Shown in pieces: positions 33,752 to 42,184 of a stretch of 51,698 nt of DNA. The stretch comes from an uncultured Clostridia bacterium (GTDB lineage: Bacteria; Bacillota; Clostridia; Christensenellales; UBA1242). A program made the translations under genes and the position numbers. The notes beneath the pieces are model-generated. The model worked only from the letters and a program-made list of their open reading frames with translations, was not told the origin of the DNA and did no database searches. The stretch covers positions 1-51,698 of the forward strand of contig CALWTH010000056.1 in assembly GCA_944384405.1 (NCBI GenBank), read 5' to 3'. Numbering within the stretch: position 1 is the first letter of the stretch; every line of letters begins with the position of its first letter.

Positions 33752-35110
33752 TCAACATTTTTCACTTATTTGGGACTTCAAGTCGTTGACAATTGTCTTT
33801 GTTTTATGGTCTTTTTTGATGAGTTCTGTTATCTTATCTCGTGAGTGGATTATTGTTGTATGGTCTCTTCCTCCGAACAATTTACCAATTGTCACAAGTG
33901 GAATATCTAGCATTTCACTTATAAGATATATTGCCATCATTCTTGGTTCAACAATTTCTTTTGACTTTTTCTTTCCAGTTATTTCATTATAGCCAATTGA
34001 ATAGTAGTCACAAACTGTTTGAATAATCATCTCAGGCGTAAGTTTTTCTTTTTTGACATCAATTTGTTCTTTTAACGCCTCTTTTGCTTCTTCTATTGTT
34101 GCACTCTTTTTGCCAAGTAGTGTAGCAAAGAAATAAACTTTACTCAAAAGCCCTTCCATTTCACGAATGTTTGTGTCAACTTTTTCTGCAATAAATTCAA
34201 TTACATCGTCGTCAATAAAATATCTTTCAAGTTGTGCTTTTTTTCTAAGAATAGCAACTCTTGTTTCAAAGTCTGGCATTTGAATATCTTGGATAAGTCC
34301 GCTTGTAAGTCTGCTTACAAGCCTATCGGCAAGTGTTTCAATTTCTTTCGGTGGTCTATCTGATGAAATGATTATTTGTTTATTTTGTTGATAAAGGTCA
34401 TTAAAGGTGTGGAAAAACTCTTCCTGCGTGCTTGTTCGTCCTGCTATGAACTGAATATCATCAACCATAAGAACGTCAAGATTACGATATTTTTCTCTAA
34501 ACTGTGCAGTTCCTTTGACTGAGCCTTTTTCTTTATTTGTGCCAAGTGATTCAATGTAGTCATTTGTGAATTGGTCACAAGTCACATACTCTATTTTTAG
34601 TTTTGGATTGGACTGCTTTAAATAGTTACCAATTGCGTGAAGAAGGTGAGTTTTGCCAAGTCCAACACCACCATATATAAAAAGTGGGTTAAATTTCTGC
34701 CCTGGATTTTCTGCAACTGCACGCGCTGCTGCGTAGCAAAATTGATTGCTTTTTCCAACAATAAAATTATCGAATGTGTATTTTGGGTTAAACATCATCT
34801 TTTGTGATTCGTCAGGTTCAATAACTTTTTCTTGTGGCTTATTTTTTTTGAGATATTCTTCTTTTTCGTCTGGGTCAAGCACTTCAAAACTTGTTCCTTC
34901 TCCAAACACACTTTCAATTGCTTCGGTTAGTTCTTTTGAATGATTTTTTAGTAGTTGTCTTTTTGCAGAAGGTGAGTTTGCGACAAGCACAAGTTTGTCT
35001 GTGTAATCCAAAACTTCAAGCGTTTCAATCCATAGTTCATATGAAACAAAACTAACCATGCTTTCAAGTTTTGAAAGAACGTTGTCCCACATTTGTTTTA
35101 AGTCTTGCAT
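33752..35110 (-). CDS. dnaA: Chromosomal replication initiator DnaA
   Basis: 452 residues. Domain I occupies the N terminus (MQDLKQMWDNVLSKLE). Domain III has GGVGLGKTHLL (Walker A, about 147-157) and LDVLMVDDIQFIAG (Walker B). Domain IV carries GRDHTTIIHSRDKI, the DnaA-box recognition signature. It is transcribed toward dnaN from TTGACA-17-TATAAT just upstream. GGAG sits six bases before the ATG. The gene is co-directional with rpmH, not divergent from it as in most Bacillota. Confidence 0.98.
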   Translation of the reverse strand: MQDLKQMWDNVLSKLESMVSFVSYELWIETLEVLDYTDKLVLVANSPSAKRQLLKNHSKELTEAIESVFGEGTSFEVLDPDEKEEYLKKNKPQEKVIEPDESQKMMFNPKYTFDNFIVGKSNQFCYAAARAVAENPGQKFNPLFIYGGVGLGKTHLLHAIGNYLKQSNPKLKIEYVTCDQFTNDYIESLGTNKEKGSVKGTAQFREKYRNLDVLMVDDIQFIAGRTSTQEEFFHTFNDLYQQNKQIIISSDRPPKEIETLADRLVSRLTSGLIQDIQMPDFETRVAILRKKAQLERYFIDDDVIEFIAEKVDTNIREMEGLLSKVYFFATLLGKKSATIEEAKEALKEQIDVKKEKLTPEMIIQTVCDYYSIGYNEITGKKKSKEIVEPRMMAIYLISEMLDIPLVTIGKLFGGRDHTTIIHSRDKITELIKKDHKTKTIVNDLKSQISEKC

Positions 35111-35126
35111 TTATTTCTCCATGTTA

Positions 35127-35155
35127 ATTATATATTAAACACCATAAGTTGTCAA
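35127..35155 (-). promoter_or_regulatory. dnaA promoter
   Basis: Minus strand: TTGACA (35155-35150), 17-base spacer, TATAAT (35132-35127). A full-consensus pair; the -35 overlaps the last codons of the mechanosensitive channel gene. No DnaA box was seen in this 41-base gap. Confidence 0.85.
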
Positions 35156-36186
35156 ACTTCGGTGTTTTGTTTTTTGGTCTTATCTTTTTTTTGTTTTTTT
35201 GCTTTTTCTTCTTTGTGTTTTTCTTTTTTCTCTTTTCTTTTTTGTTTATATGTTTTTACAAACTTTTCAAAAGCGTCAGGCTGATGTTCTTCAAGAGGTT
35301 TAACTGCCACTTTTTCATCTCTTTTTGCAAGTGGTTTTTCATTAAAAGGTAAAACAACTTGATCATTTCTAAGTCTTACTTCAAGTTGGTTATATGGCAT
35401 TTGAATATTTTCACGCTTAAATTCATTAAAAACATTTTCCATAACATAATAATAGACGTCCCAGTAGTCTTCACCATAGCACCAGCAGTTTGAATATATG
35501 GATATACTGCTATCACCAAGTTTTTCAAGAGCGCAAAATGGTGCAGGAGTCAAAAGAACTTTATTGCAACTTGTCATAACGCTAAGAATTACTTGTTTTG
35601 CTTTTTCAACATCGCTTGCATAGTCTATGCTAAAACTAAAAACAACTTTTCTTGTTTTGTTATGACTATAATTAATAAGTTCACTTCCAACAACAGTGCT
35701 GTTTGGTATGCTTATTGTTTTGTTGTCAGTGGTTGTGATAATTGTGTGAAGCATATTTATTTCTTTGACTGTTCCTTCCACATCATCAATCTTTATGTAA
35801 TCTCCTTCGTTAAATGGACGAGTGCTTATTATTACCACGCCGTTTGCAAGGTTGGAAAGACTGTCTTGCATAGCAAGAGAAAGAGCAAGTCCAGCAGCAG
35901 AAATAACTGCAATAAAGCCGGTGATTGGTATTCCTATAATTTGGCAAATTGCAATCAAAAGTAGCATATATAGTGAAAATTTGATGACGGTCACCAAAAA
36001 TTTCGCCGTTACAGATGGCATTTTTGTTTTTGAAAATATTTTTCTTAAAAGTTTAACGAGCAGTTTAATGACAATAAAACCCAGTATAAAAACGCCTATG
36101 CATTGAAGTATGTTAAGTCCAACAGTTTTTATAATGTTGACTGCCTCAGCACTAAGAGCGTTCCAGTCTATCAAAAGTAAACTCAT
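35152..36186 (-). CDS. mscS: Small-conductance mechanosensitive channel (MscS family)
   Basis: Pressure-relief channel of the inner membrane. 344 residues with three membrane segments: about 18-40, 60-85 and the pore helix ISAAGLALSLAMQDSLSNLANGVVIIS near 94-120, with the alanine/glycine pattern of MscS TM3. The beta domain RPFNEGDYIKIDDVEGTVKEINMLHTIITTTDNKTISIPNSTVVGSELINYS is diagnostic. The final 50 residues are almost all lysine and glutamate (coiled, charged tail). GGAG precedes the ATG. Confidence 0.93.
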   Translation of the reverse strand: MSLLLIDWNALSAEAVNIIKTVGLNILQCIGVFILGFIVIKLLVKLLRKIFSKTKMPSVTAKFLVTVIKFSLYMLLLIAICQIIGIPITGFIAVISAAGLALSLAMQDSLSNLANGVVIISTRPFNEGDYIKIDDVEGTVKEINMLHTIITTTDNKTISIPNSTVVGSELINYSHNKTRKVVFSFSIDYASDVEKAKQVILSVMTSCNKVLLTPAPFCALEKLGDSSISIYSNCWCYGEDYWDVYYYVMENVFNEFKRENIQMPYNQLEVRLRNDQVVLPFNEKPLAKRDEKVAVKPLEEHQPDAFEKFVKTYKQKRKEKKEKHKEEKAKKQKKDKTKKQNTEV

Positions 36187-36307
36187 AATTTCTCCTTTGT
36201 ATCACCATTATTGTATTATTATGTGCATAATTTGTCAAAAAAAAAGTCACGAAGTAGGTGAAAAACTTAATTTGTTAAAGTATAAAAGGCATACTTTTAT
36301 TATTTAT

Positions 36308-36336
36308 TTGACATGACAATAAAAAACATTTATAGT
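36308..36336 (+). promoter_or_regulatory. Promoter of the 36369 gene
   Basis: TTGACA (36308-36313), 17-base spacer, TATAGT (36331-36336). Conventional leader with AAGGAAGG before the ATG. Confidence 0.8.
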
Positions 36337-36368
36337 AAAAATAAAACAAATGATAAGGAAGGATATTT

Positions 36369-36635
36369 ATGGACGAAGACGAAGAATTAAATTATAGATA
36401 TGATACACAACTTTTAATTGATGGAAAAGATTTAGACGAAGATAAAATAAGAGACTACTTCAACAAAAATTTTGTTGGAGATTGTTTGCTTGTCGTTGGT
36501 GACAGTGAACTTATAAAAATTCACTATCACACAAACCAGCCATGGAAAGTGTTAGAGTATTGTTCAACACTTGGCGAGATATATGACATAGTGGTGGAGG
36601 ATATGTTTCGTCAAGCTAAAGGCCTCCAAGGCTAA
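36369..36635 (+). CDS. Stand-alone segment of the YloV/DAK2-fusion C-terminal domain
   Basis: An 88-residue protein. YDTQLLIDGKDLDEDKIRDYFNKNFVGDCLLVVGDSELIKIHYHTNQPWKVLEYCSTLGEIYDIVVEDMFRQ aligns well with the start of the Dak1_2-type region of YloV/FakA proteins (the YCTEF...GDSLVVVGDDDLVKVHVHTN...GKVLEYALKYGEL stretch). The DAK2 kinase domain and the rest of the C-terminal domain are missing. It has its own consensus promoter and ribosome binding site, so it looks like an expressed free-standing domain, not debris. Possible role in fatty-acid kinase regulation is inference only. Followed six bases later by repeat copy 4. Confidence 0.65.
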   Translation: MDEDEELNYRYDTQLLIDGKDLDEDKIRDYFNKNFVGDCLLVVGDSELIKIHYHTNQPWKVLEYCSTLGEIYDIVVEDMFRQAKGLQG

Positions 36636-36641
36636 AAAAAA

Positions 36642-36761
36642 CCGAAAAGCTTCGCGATACATTGTTTCTGCTATGCCAGTCTAGACAGTCATTTAGGTAA
36701 AACTAAACTCCTGCCTAGCCTGACATAGCGAGCCTCGTCTCGCTTGCTTTTCGGTTTTTTT
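36642..36761 (+). repeat. Nested-stem structured repeat, copy 4 (intact)
   Basis: Outer stem CCGAAAAGC (36642-36650) with GCTTTTCGG (36746-36754) and T7. TGTTTCTGC (36663-36671). Inner stem 36670-36684 with 36715-36729, 13 of 15 paired. CAGTCA (36686-36691), hairpin TTTAG/CTAAA (36692-36707), CTCCTG (36708-36713), GAGCCTCG (36730-36737). It sits right after the stop codon of a plus-strand gene and ends in a T run, so it can act as that gene's terminator. Confidence 0.75.
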
Positions 36762-36954
36762 ATCTAACACTTCTCCTCACAATTTTGTGTTTTTTACTTA
36801 ATATTTACATATCTACGAAAAATCTATGCAAAATTGTGCCGAAAGTGCAGTTTTTGCCCCAAGCCTCGTCTCGCTTGCTTTTCGGCTTTTTTTATCTAAC
36901 ACTTCTCCTCACAATTTTGTGTTTTTTACTTAATATCTACATATCTACGAAAAA
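36731..36954 (+). repeat. Direct repeat, 92-bp units, period 131
   Basis: Units at 36731-36822 and 36862-36954 run from AGCCTCGTCTCGCTTGC through the T run and CACTTCTCCTCAC to ATCTACGAAAAA. They differ by one inserted T and two or three substitutions. The first unit starts inside repeat copy 4, so the right arm of the structured repeat plus its downstream flank was duplicated. Confidence 0.9.
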
Positions 36955-36990
36955 ACGGTCGTTTAGGAAACTAAACTCGTGAGAAAAAGC
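36839..36990 (+). repeat. Nested-stem structured repeat, copy 5 (broken into two pieces)
   Basis: GCCGAAA (36839-36845) and TTTCGGC (36880-36886) form an outer stem around AAGCCTCGTCTCGC, but the inner core is missing. A core-only piece lies after the second direct-repeat unit: GGTCG, hairpin TTTAG-GAAA-CTAAA (36962-36975) with a GNRA loop, then CTCGTG (36976-36981). The hairpin loop differs from copy 2 (GTAA) but keeps the GNRA form. Confidence 0.6.
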
Positions 36991-37069
36991 TTTTACACCA
37001 ACAAAGTTTTATTGTTATTAACAATAGTAAAAAACAAACACACATTGATTTTAATAACCTATAAAAAGT

Positions 37070-37112
37070 ACCGACAAAATGTATAATTTTCTCTACATTT
37101 TGCCGGTATTTT
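37070..37112 (-). terminator. Bidirectional terminator after helD
   Basis: ACCGACAAAATGTA (37070-37083) pairs with TACATTTTGCCGGT (37094-37107) with one A-C mismatch, and T-rich sequence on both sides. Confidence 0.8.
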
Positions 37113-37139
37113 TAAAAACTTTTATTTTTTAGACATTTA

Positions 37140-39125
37140 TTATTTTATAAAATTTGTAAGGGTGTCACTGTATGTGACATAAAGTCCGTGAAGAGCACGA
37201 GTGCAGGCAACATACAGATTTTGTTTATCTAGTTTTGTGTTGTAATTTGATTGGCTTGCATCTTTAATTATAACAATGTCATATTCAAGGCCTTTACTTA
37301 AAAAAGTGGTTGTTATTATTTTATTAGATGTTAAAAGGCAATCATTTTTTTCATCTTCAATCAAAGCAAAATCATTAAACAATTTTTTTGTTTGTTTTGC
37401 TTGACTTAGAGTTTTTGTTATTATTGCTATCTTGTTGTCTTTTTGTTTTTCACATAAATTATTTATAAAACTCACAAACTCATCATCATTTTTCAAATTC
37501 AAAACTTGTGGTTCCTCGCCATGCCTAACAAGGTGAGAAATGTGTGGACTATCAATGATTTTTTGAGAAAATTCAATTATTTCTTGTGTGGAGCGATAAC
37601 TTATGTCTAACTTATCAACTTTCGTTGTTGGAAAAATTTGTGAAAGCATTTCAAGGTTTGACTGACACGACAAAAGATTTTGGTTAAAGTCACCTGCGAG
37701 TGTCATTACTGCGTTAGGATATATTTCTCTTAAAAGGTATATAGAAAAGCAATCATAATCTTGCATTTCGTCAACAAAGATGTGTTTTATGTCATAATTT
37801 TTCTTAACGCCGTTAAGTTTGTAGTTTAAATAACAATAAATAGAAACATCTTCATATGCTGGCATTTTTTCGTCATAGTTAAAACCTTTTTGTTCGTAAA
37901 GCTTAGACATAAGAGTGTTTGTATCAAGACTTTTTAAATAGCCTAGCGCTTTGTTTTGGATTTTTTGAAGGTCTTTATCTAAAACTTTTGGGAAGTTTTT
38001 AATAAGTGCCATATGCAGAGTGTTTTCAATTCTTGTCTTTATGTCAGACGAAGGCTTTAAGTTCAAACTTGAAAAAATTTCTTTTGGTATAGAGATATTA
38101 CATTTTTCTAGTGCCATAGTTATGTAAGGGGTAATATCAAATTTCTCCAAAAAATCATTTACTTCATCAAAAAATTTAATTGAATATTTGGTGTCAATCT
38201 CTGTTCTTCTTTTCTCGCTTGCAAATTGTTGTTCAATCATATCAAGTTTGCTACCATACTCTTTTGGTGTTAAGCCAATCTCTCCAAAAACCCAAGTGAT
38301 TGGACAAGCCAAAACATTTTCTTCACCAAGTTCAGGCAAAAGTTCGCCTATGTATTTAGAAAAAAGTCTATTTGGAGAAATAACCATTATGTTTTGACTG
38401 GTGATTTCACCGCGATTACTAAACAATATATATGAAATTCTATGCATTGCAATAGAAGTTTTGCCAGAGCCTGCTATACCATCAATAATGACGCTTTCTG
38501 ACGGCGGTTTTCGTATGATTGCGTTTTGTTCACTTTGGATTGTTTGAACAATGTTGTGCATATATGATGATGCGTTTTGACTCAACATCTCTTGCAAAAA
38601 ATTGTCATCTATTTTTGTATCAGTGTCGACATAGTAAACAATTTGGTTTGGCTTTAATCTAAATTGTCTTTTGAGAGTCAAATCAACAAATATTTCACCC
38701 ATTGGAGCAAGGTAACTTGTCTTGCCAAGTGATGAGAAGTAAAGTAGTGAAGCAACAGGAGTACGCCAGTCAATGACATAGGGAAAGTTGTCTTTTTTAA
38801 CGCCTTTAAGCCCGACATAAAAATCACGTTTAATAGAGTCTTGAGAAAAACAAATTCGTGAAAAAAAAGGCTTTGGCAATATTTTTTGAAAAAAAGATTT
38901 TTCCTTTTCTAATTCCGAAGCAGACTTGTCGTTTTTGTTTATGTAGCTGTATGCTTGTTTAAGTTCTCCAGCATCGAGGTTGTTTGAACTTATATATTCA
39001 AGCATACTTTTAATATTATCTTTTCTTTTTTGAATAGACGAAGTTAAAGTAGTAATATCATTATTTATTAAATCCTGCACAAAAACAAGATTTTTTTGTT
39101 CATTTGACAAAACTTTTTCATCCAT
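37140..39125 (-). CDS. helD: HelD-type helicase / RNA polymerase recycling ATPase
   Basis: A 661-residue superfamily 1 helicase-like protein. The N-terminal coiled coil (about 15-90) is followed by FFSRICFSQDSIKRDFYVGLKGV and PYVIDWRTPVASLLYF, the HelD-specific stretch. Walker A is GIAGSGKTSIAMHR near 215-228; later motifs are FVDEMQDYDCFSIYLLR (Walker B), LAGDFNQN, SYRSTQEI and VACTRALHGLYVTYS. HelD removes RNA polymerase from stalled complexes in Bacillota. It is slightly shorter than the roughly 770 residues of B. subtilis HelD. The start has no ribosome binding site and appears leaderless. Confidence 0.85.
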   Translation of the reverse strand: MDEKVLSNEQKNLVFVQDLINNDITTLTSSIQKRKDNIKSMLEYISSNNLDAGELKQAYSYINKNDKSASELEKEKSFFQKILPKPFFSRICFSQDSIKRDFYVGLKGVKKDNFPYVIDWRTPVASLLYFSSLGKTSYLAPMGEIFVDLTLKRQFRLKPNQIVYYVDTDTKIDDNFLQEMLSQNASSYMHNIVQTIQSEQNAIIRKPPSESVIIDGIAGSGKTSIAMHRISYILFSNRGEITSQNIMVISPNRLFSKYIGELLPELGEENVLACPITWVFGEIGLTPKEYGSKLDMIEQQFASEKRRTEIDTKYSIKFFDEVNDFLEKFDITPYITMALEKCNISIPKEIFSSLNLKPSSDIKTRIENTLHMALIKNFPKVLDKDLQKIQNKALGYLKSLDTNTLMSKLYEQKGFNYDEKMPAYEDVSIYCYLNYKLNGVKKNYDIKHIFVDEMQDYDCFSIYLLREIYPNAVMTLAGDFNQNLLSCQSNLEMLSQIFPTTKVDKLDISYRSTQEIIEFSQKIIDSPHISHLVRHGEEPQVLNLKNDDEFVSFINNLCEKQKDNKIAIITKTLSQAKQTKKLFNDFALIEDEKNDCLLTSNKIITTTFLSKGLEYDIVIIKDASQSNYNTKLDKQNLYVACTRALHGLYVTYSDTLTNFIK

Positions 39126-39131
39126 ATCTTA

Positions 39132-39160
39132 ATAATATCAAAAAATAGAGTTGTTGACAA
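39132..39160 (-). promoter_or_regulatory. Predicted leaderless promoter of helD
   Basis: Minus strand: TTGTCA (39160-39155), 17-base spacer, TATTAT (39137-39132), then six bases (TAAGAT) to the ATG at 39125. Confidence 0.7.
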
Positions 39161-39203
39161 CAATGATTTTTGGGCATATATAAAAAAATTATCAAAAATT
39201 ATA

Positions 39204-39238
39204 AAAAAATAGGGCACTTGTTGTAGTGCCTTATTTTT
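39204..39238 (-). terminator. Terminator after nrdG
   Basis: GGCACT (39213-39218) pairs with AGTGCC (39225-39230), extended by A/T pairs. On the minus strand it is followed by a T run, ending nrdD-nrdG. Confidence 0.8.
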
Positions 39239-39289
39239 AATAAATATAATAAATATATTTATTTATATACTATATCTTATTAAATATGT

Positions 39290-39778
39290 TTATTGGTGCA
39301 AGACAATATTGCCGGATTTTAAAGTCTTTAAAACATCAATAACTCTTTGGTTTGTTGAGCCAACCCAGTGTGCCTGAGTGTCACGCTTTTCAAGGACAAA
39401 TTCGCCGTCACACAAGACATCGACATACTTTAATATTTCCAAGTCTTTTATATCTTCATAGTCATAGCCTGTGTAAAGCCAAATTGTCTTTTTTGGATAC
39501 TTTTGTCTAATCTCTTTTGCAAGGGAAGTTACAGTGTCTATATTTCCTGCAAAAAGGGGATCACCACCAGAAAAAGTTATTCCACTGACATAGTCTTTGT
39601 CCAGCTCAGCAAATATCTCTTTTTTTGCGTCTTCATCAAAAGGTATTCCACTGCCTGCATCCCAAGTTTGTGGATTATGACAGCCTTTGCAGTGGTGAGA
39701 ACAGCCTGCCACCCACAAAACCACTCTTAGGCCATCGCCGTTTAACATATCATCTTTTGTAATGTTGTGATAGTTCAT
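39290..39778 (-). CDS. nrdG: Anaerobic ribonucleotide reductase activating enzyme
   Basis: Radical-SAM enzyme that makes the glycyl radical on NrdD. 162 residues. The iron-sulfur signature is VAGCSHHCKGCHN (CxxxCxxC, residues 28-35), followed by GITFSGGDPLF, the SAM-binding GGDP motif, and TIWLYTGYDYEDI. It begins directly after the nrdD stop codon, with GGAG placed in the nrdD end. Confidence 0.96.
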   Translation of the reverse strand: MNYHNITKDDMLNGDGLRVVLWVAGCSHHCKGCHNPQTWDAGSGIPFDEDAKKEIFAELDKDYVSGITFSGGDPLFAGNIDTVTSLAKEIRQKYPKKTIWLYTGYDYEDIKDLEILKYVDVLCDGEFVLEKRDTQAHWVGSTNQRVIDVLKTLKSGNIVLHQ

Positions 39779-41899
39779 TTACATACTCCGTCTATCTTTA
39801 ATCTCTGCCATTTTGGCGTCGTTAAGTCTGGAATCGCCTTTGACGCGTGAGTAGGCGAGATATCCATTCATTCTATCAATTTTGGTTAAGTTCCTGCTTC
39901 CGCACTTTGGACAAACATCCATATCAAGTTCTGAGTGTCCACAGTCATCGCAGTATGAAAGAGATAGGTTAACTCCTTCATAAAATCCCATATCCATAGC
40001 CCTTTCAACAAGGGTGACAAAAGCCTGTTTGTTGTAGTCTATTGGATATCTTACATACTGAATTTTTCCGCCATTAAACAAATTCCAAAATCTGTTTTCT
40101 TTGTCTTGCTTTTCAATAGGTGAGATATCTTCTGTGACATGGCAGTGGAAACTGTTTGAAACATATGGTCTGTCTGAAACACCTTCAACAACTCCATAAA
40201 GTCTTCTGAATTGTTTGATTTGAAGTCCGCACAAGTTTTCTGCTGGTGTTCCATAAATTGCATACAAATATCCGTCTTCTTTTTTGTACTGTGCGATTTT
40301 GTCGTTTATGTATTTCATAACTTCAAGTGCAAACGCTCCATCTTCTTTTAATGACTTGTGGTTGTATAGCATTTGAAGTTCATTAAGTGCTGTTATTCCA
40401 AACGAAGCAGTTGCAGTCTTTAAAAGTGGCTTAATCTTTTCGTTGTATTTAAGGTGTCCGCCATAAAATCCACCTTCGCAATAGGCAAGTGGGTTGACAG
40501 ATGCTCGCATTTCGCCAAGATAGTCATATGTACGCTTGTGGAGATTTCTTATCATTTCAAGATAGTAGTCCAAAACTTCATAGAAGTCTTTGTTTTCTTT
40601 GCGTGCTTTTGCAAGAATCATAGGAAGGTGCAAACTAACTGCGCCAACATTGAATCTTCCAACATAAACTGGCTTGTCGTTTTCGTCTGCAGGTTCCATT
40701 CCACCACGCTCATACCAAGGTGACAAAAAGGCACGGCAACCCATAGGGCTAATCACACGGCCATACTTTTTGTATATGCTTGCTACATATCCCTCGCCAG
40801 TTAAACTGAGCCAGTCAGGATACATTGTCTTTGACGAACATTCAATTCCTGCAAGGAAGACATCGTGACAAGGTTTTCCTTCTGCGTGCAAGTTTTTGTC
40901 GTAAAGGAAAATGATTTTAGGGAACAAAACTGGTTTTTTGCACTCTTTTTTTCCTTGTCCATTTTTTCTTACTTCAAGAAGTGTCTTTGCAGCCATTTTA
41001 CCGAACTCGTCTGTCGCAAGACCGCAAGTTGTTGCTATGAAAGGATAATCTCCTCTTGAAGATGCAACTGTGTTAAATTTGTACTCCCAGCCCTGAAAGC
41101 CTTGCTTCATTTCATATTGAACATCTTTCATTGCTTGGTCATGGCTTACTTTTTTGCTTAGTCCCAAAGAAAGATATTTGTTATACCACTTGTCGTATGA
41201 TTTTTTTGCGTATTTGACCAAAAGTTTGTCGCACTCTGGAATTGTGAATCCGCCGTATTGTTGGCTTGCTGCTGAAAGGACAATATCTCCAATCACGTCG
41301 AATGCAACGTCCAAAGTCTTTGGCTCGTTATACCAAACATTGCCCATTTCAAAACCGCCTGACAAAACTTCTTCAACATTGAACAAACAACAGTTCATTG
41401 TGTCACGGCGTGCCGACATATCGTGAATATATATGTAGCCATCGTTGATTGCTTGAATTTCGTCTTTGTTCAAAAAGAACTTTTTGTATAGTTCTTTGTT
41501 TAACTGATTGAATATAAGACTACGCTTTGTTGAAACAAGAGTTGAATCGCAGTTTGCGTTCTCCTTGTCACCAATGTACATGATGGCTTGACTTTTTTGG
41601 TACACGTCATCAAGCATTGCAACAAAATCTTGCTTGTAGTCGCGATAGTCTTTGTAACTTTTCGCAACTTTTGGGAAATAAGTTTCAAGTGCCTCTTCAA
41701 CTATGCTGTGCATGGTGAGAATTGGGACTTCGCTTAGTCCTAGTGCTTTAACATTGCCGTTCACTCTGTCGCAAATTTTTTTGAGGTCCTCATCTGTGAA
41801 TTTAACAAGCACTCTGTCTGCCGACTTTGAAATCGCTTTTATGACTTTTTGTATGTCATAATCTTCTTTGCTTCCATCTTTTTTAATGACTTGTACCAT
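39779..41899 (-). CDS. nrdD: Anaerobic (class III) ribonucleoside-triphosphate reductase
   Basis: Reduces ribonucleotides to deoxyribonucleotides under strict anaerobiosis. The start at 41899 follows AAGGAG and gives 706 residues. The N-terminal ATP-cone starts MVQVIKKDGSKEDYDIQKVIKAISKSADR and gives allosteric control. The C terminus has the zinc site CDDCGHSELDMDVCPKCG, then the glycyl-radical segment DRMNGYLAYSR (RVCGYL in E. coli). Two NrdR boxes lie upstream. Operon with nrdG. Confidence 0.97.
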   Translation of the reverse strand: MVQVIKKDGSKEDYDIQKVIKAISKSADRVLVKFTDEDLKKICDRVNGNVKALGLSEVPILTMHSIVEEALETYFPKVAKSYKDYRDYKQDFVAMLDDVYQKSQAIMYIGDKENANCDSTLVSTKRSLIFNQLNKELYKKFFLNKDEIQAINDGYIYIHDMSARRDTMNCCLFNVEEVLSGGFEMGNVWYNEPKTLDVAFDVIGDIVLSAASQQYGGFTIPECDKLLVKYAKKSYDKWYNKYLSLGLSKKVSHDQAMKDVQYEMKQGFQGWEYKFNTVASSRGDYPFIATTCGLATDEFGKMAAKTLLEVRKNGQGKKECKKPVLFPKIIFLYDKNLHAEGKPCHDVFLAGIECSSKTMYPDWLSLTGEGYVASIYKKYGRVISPMGCRAFLSPWYERGGMEPADENDKPVYVGRFNVGAVSLHLPMILAKARKENKDFYEVLDYYLEMIRNLHKRTYDYLGEMRASVNPLAYCEGGFYGGHLKYNEKIKPLLKTATASFGITALNELQMLYNHKSLKEDGAFALEVMKYINDKIAQYKKEDGYLYAIYGTPAENLCGLQIKQFRRLYGVVEGVSDRPYVSNSFHCHVTEDISPIEKQDKENRFWNLFNGGKIQYVRYPIDYNKQAFVTLVERAMDMGFYEGVNLSLSYCDDCGHSELDMDVCPKCGSRNLTKIDRMNGYLAYSRVKGDSRLNDAKMAEIKDRRSM

Positions 41900-41920
41900 A
41901 TGTAGACTCCTTTTTAATAT

Positions 41921-41968
41921 TTCACAATATATTGTGTTTTTGCGATTTTTGTGTACCATATATTGAAA
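41921..41968 (-). promoter_or_regulatory. Pair of NrdR boxes upstream of nrdD
   Basis: Box one: CACAATATATTGTG (41923-41936), a perfect palindrome. Box two: TACCATATATTGAA (around 41954-41967), imperfect. Their centres are 31 bases apart, three helical turns, as expected for NrdR repressor pairs. Confidence 0.8.
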
Positions 41969-42184
41969 ATATAACCCGATAATACCACATAAAAACCATT
42001 ACTTGCAAGCGTTTTTGTGAAAAATATTTATGAGTTTTTTTGCGTATTTATGCAAGGTAAAATAACATAAAACAATGATGTTATTAAAGCAAAACAAAAA
42101 AAGAAAATTATTTAAAAATAGTTTTCAATCACAAAATATTTTGGTATTTTTATTATAGAGAAAAATCAAGAAAGAGAGGGAATA

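Noticed and set aside
36642..36990. CRISPR-like or transposon-end interpretation of the repeats
   Set aside because: There are no regularly spaced identical repeats with unique spacers, and no transposase, reverse transcriptase or TnpB-like gene in the window.
42000..42184. Origin of replication at the strand switch near 42-43.8 kb
   Set aside because: Gene orientation changes here, but no DnaA-box cluster was seen in these gaps.
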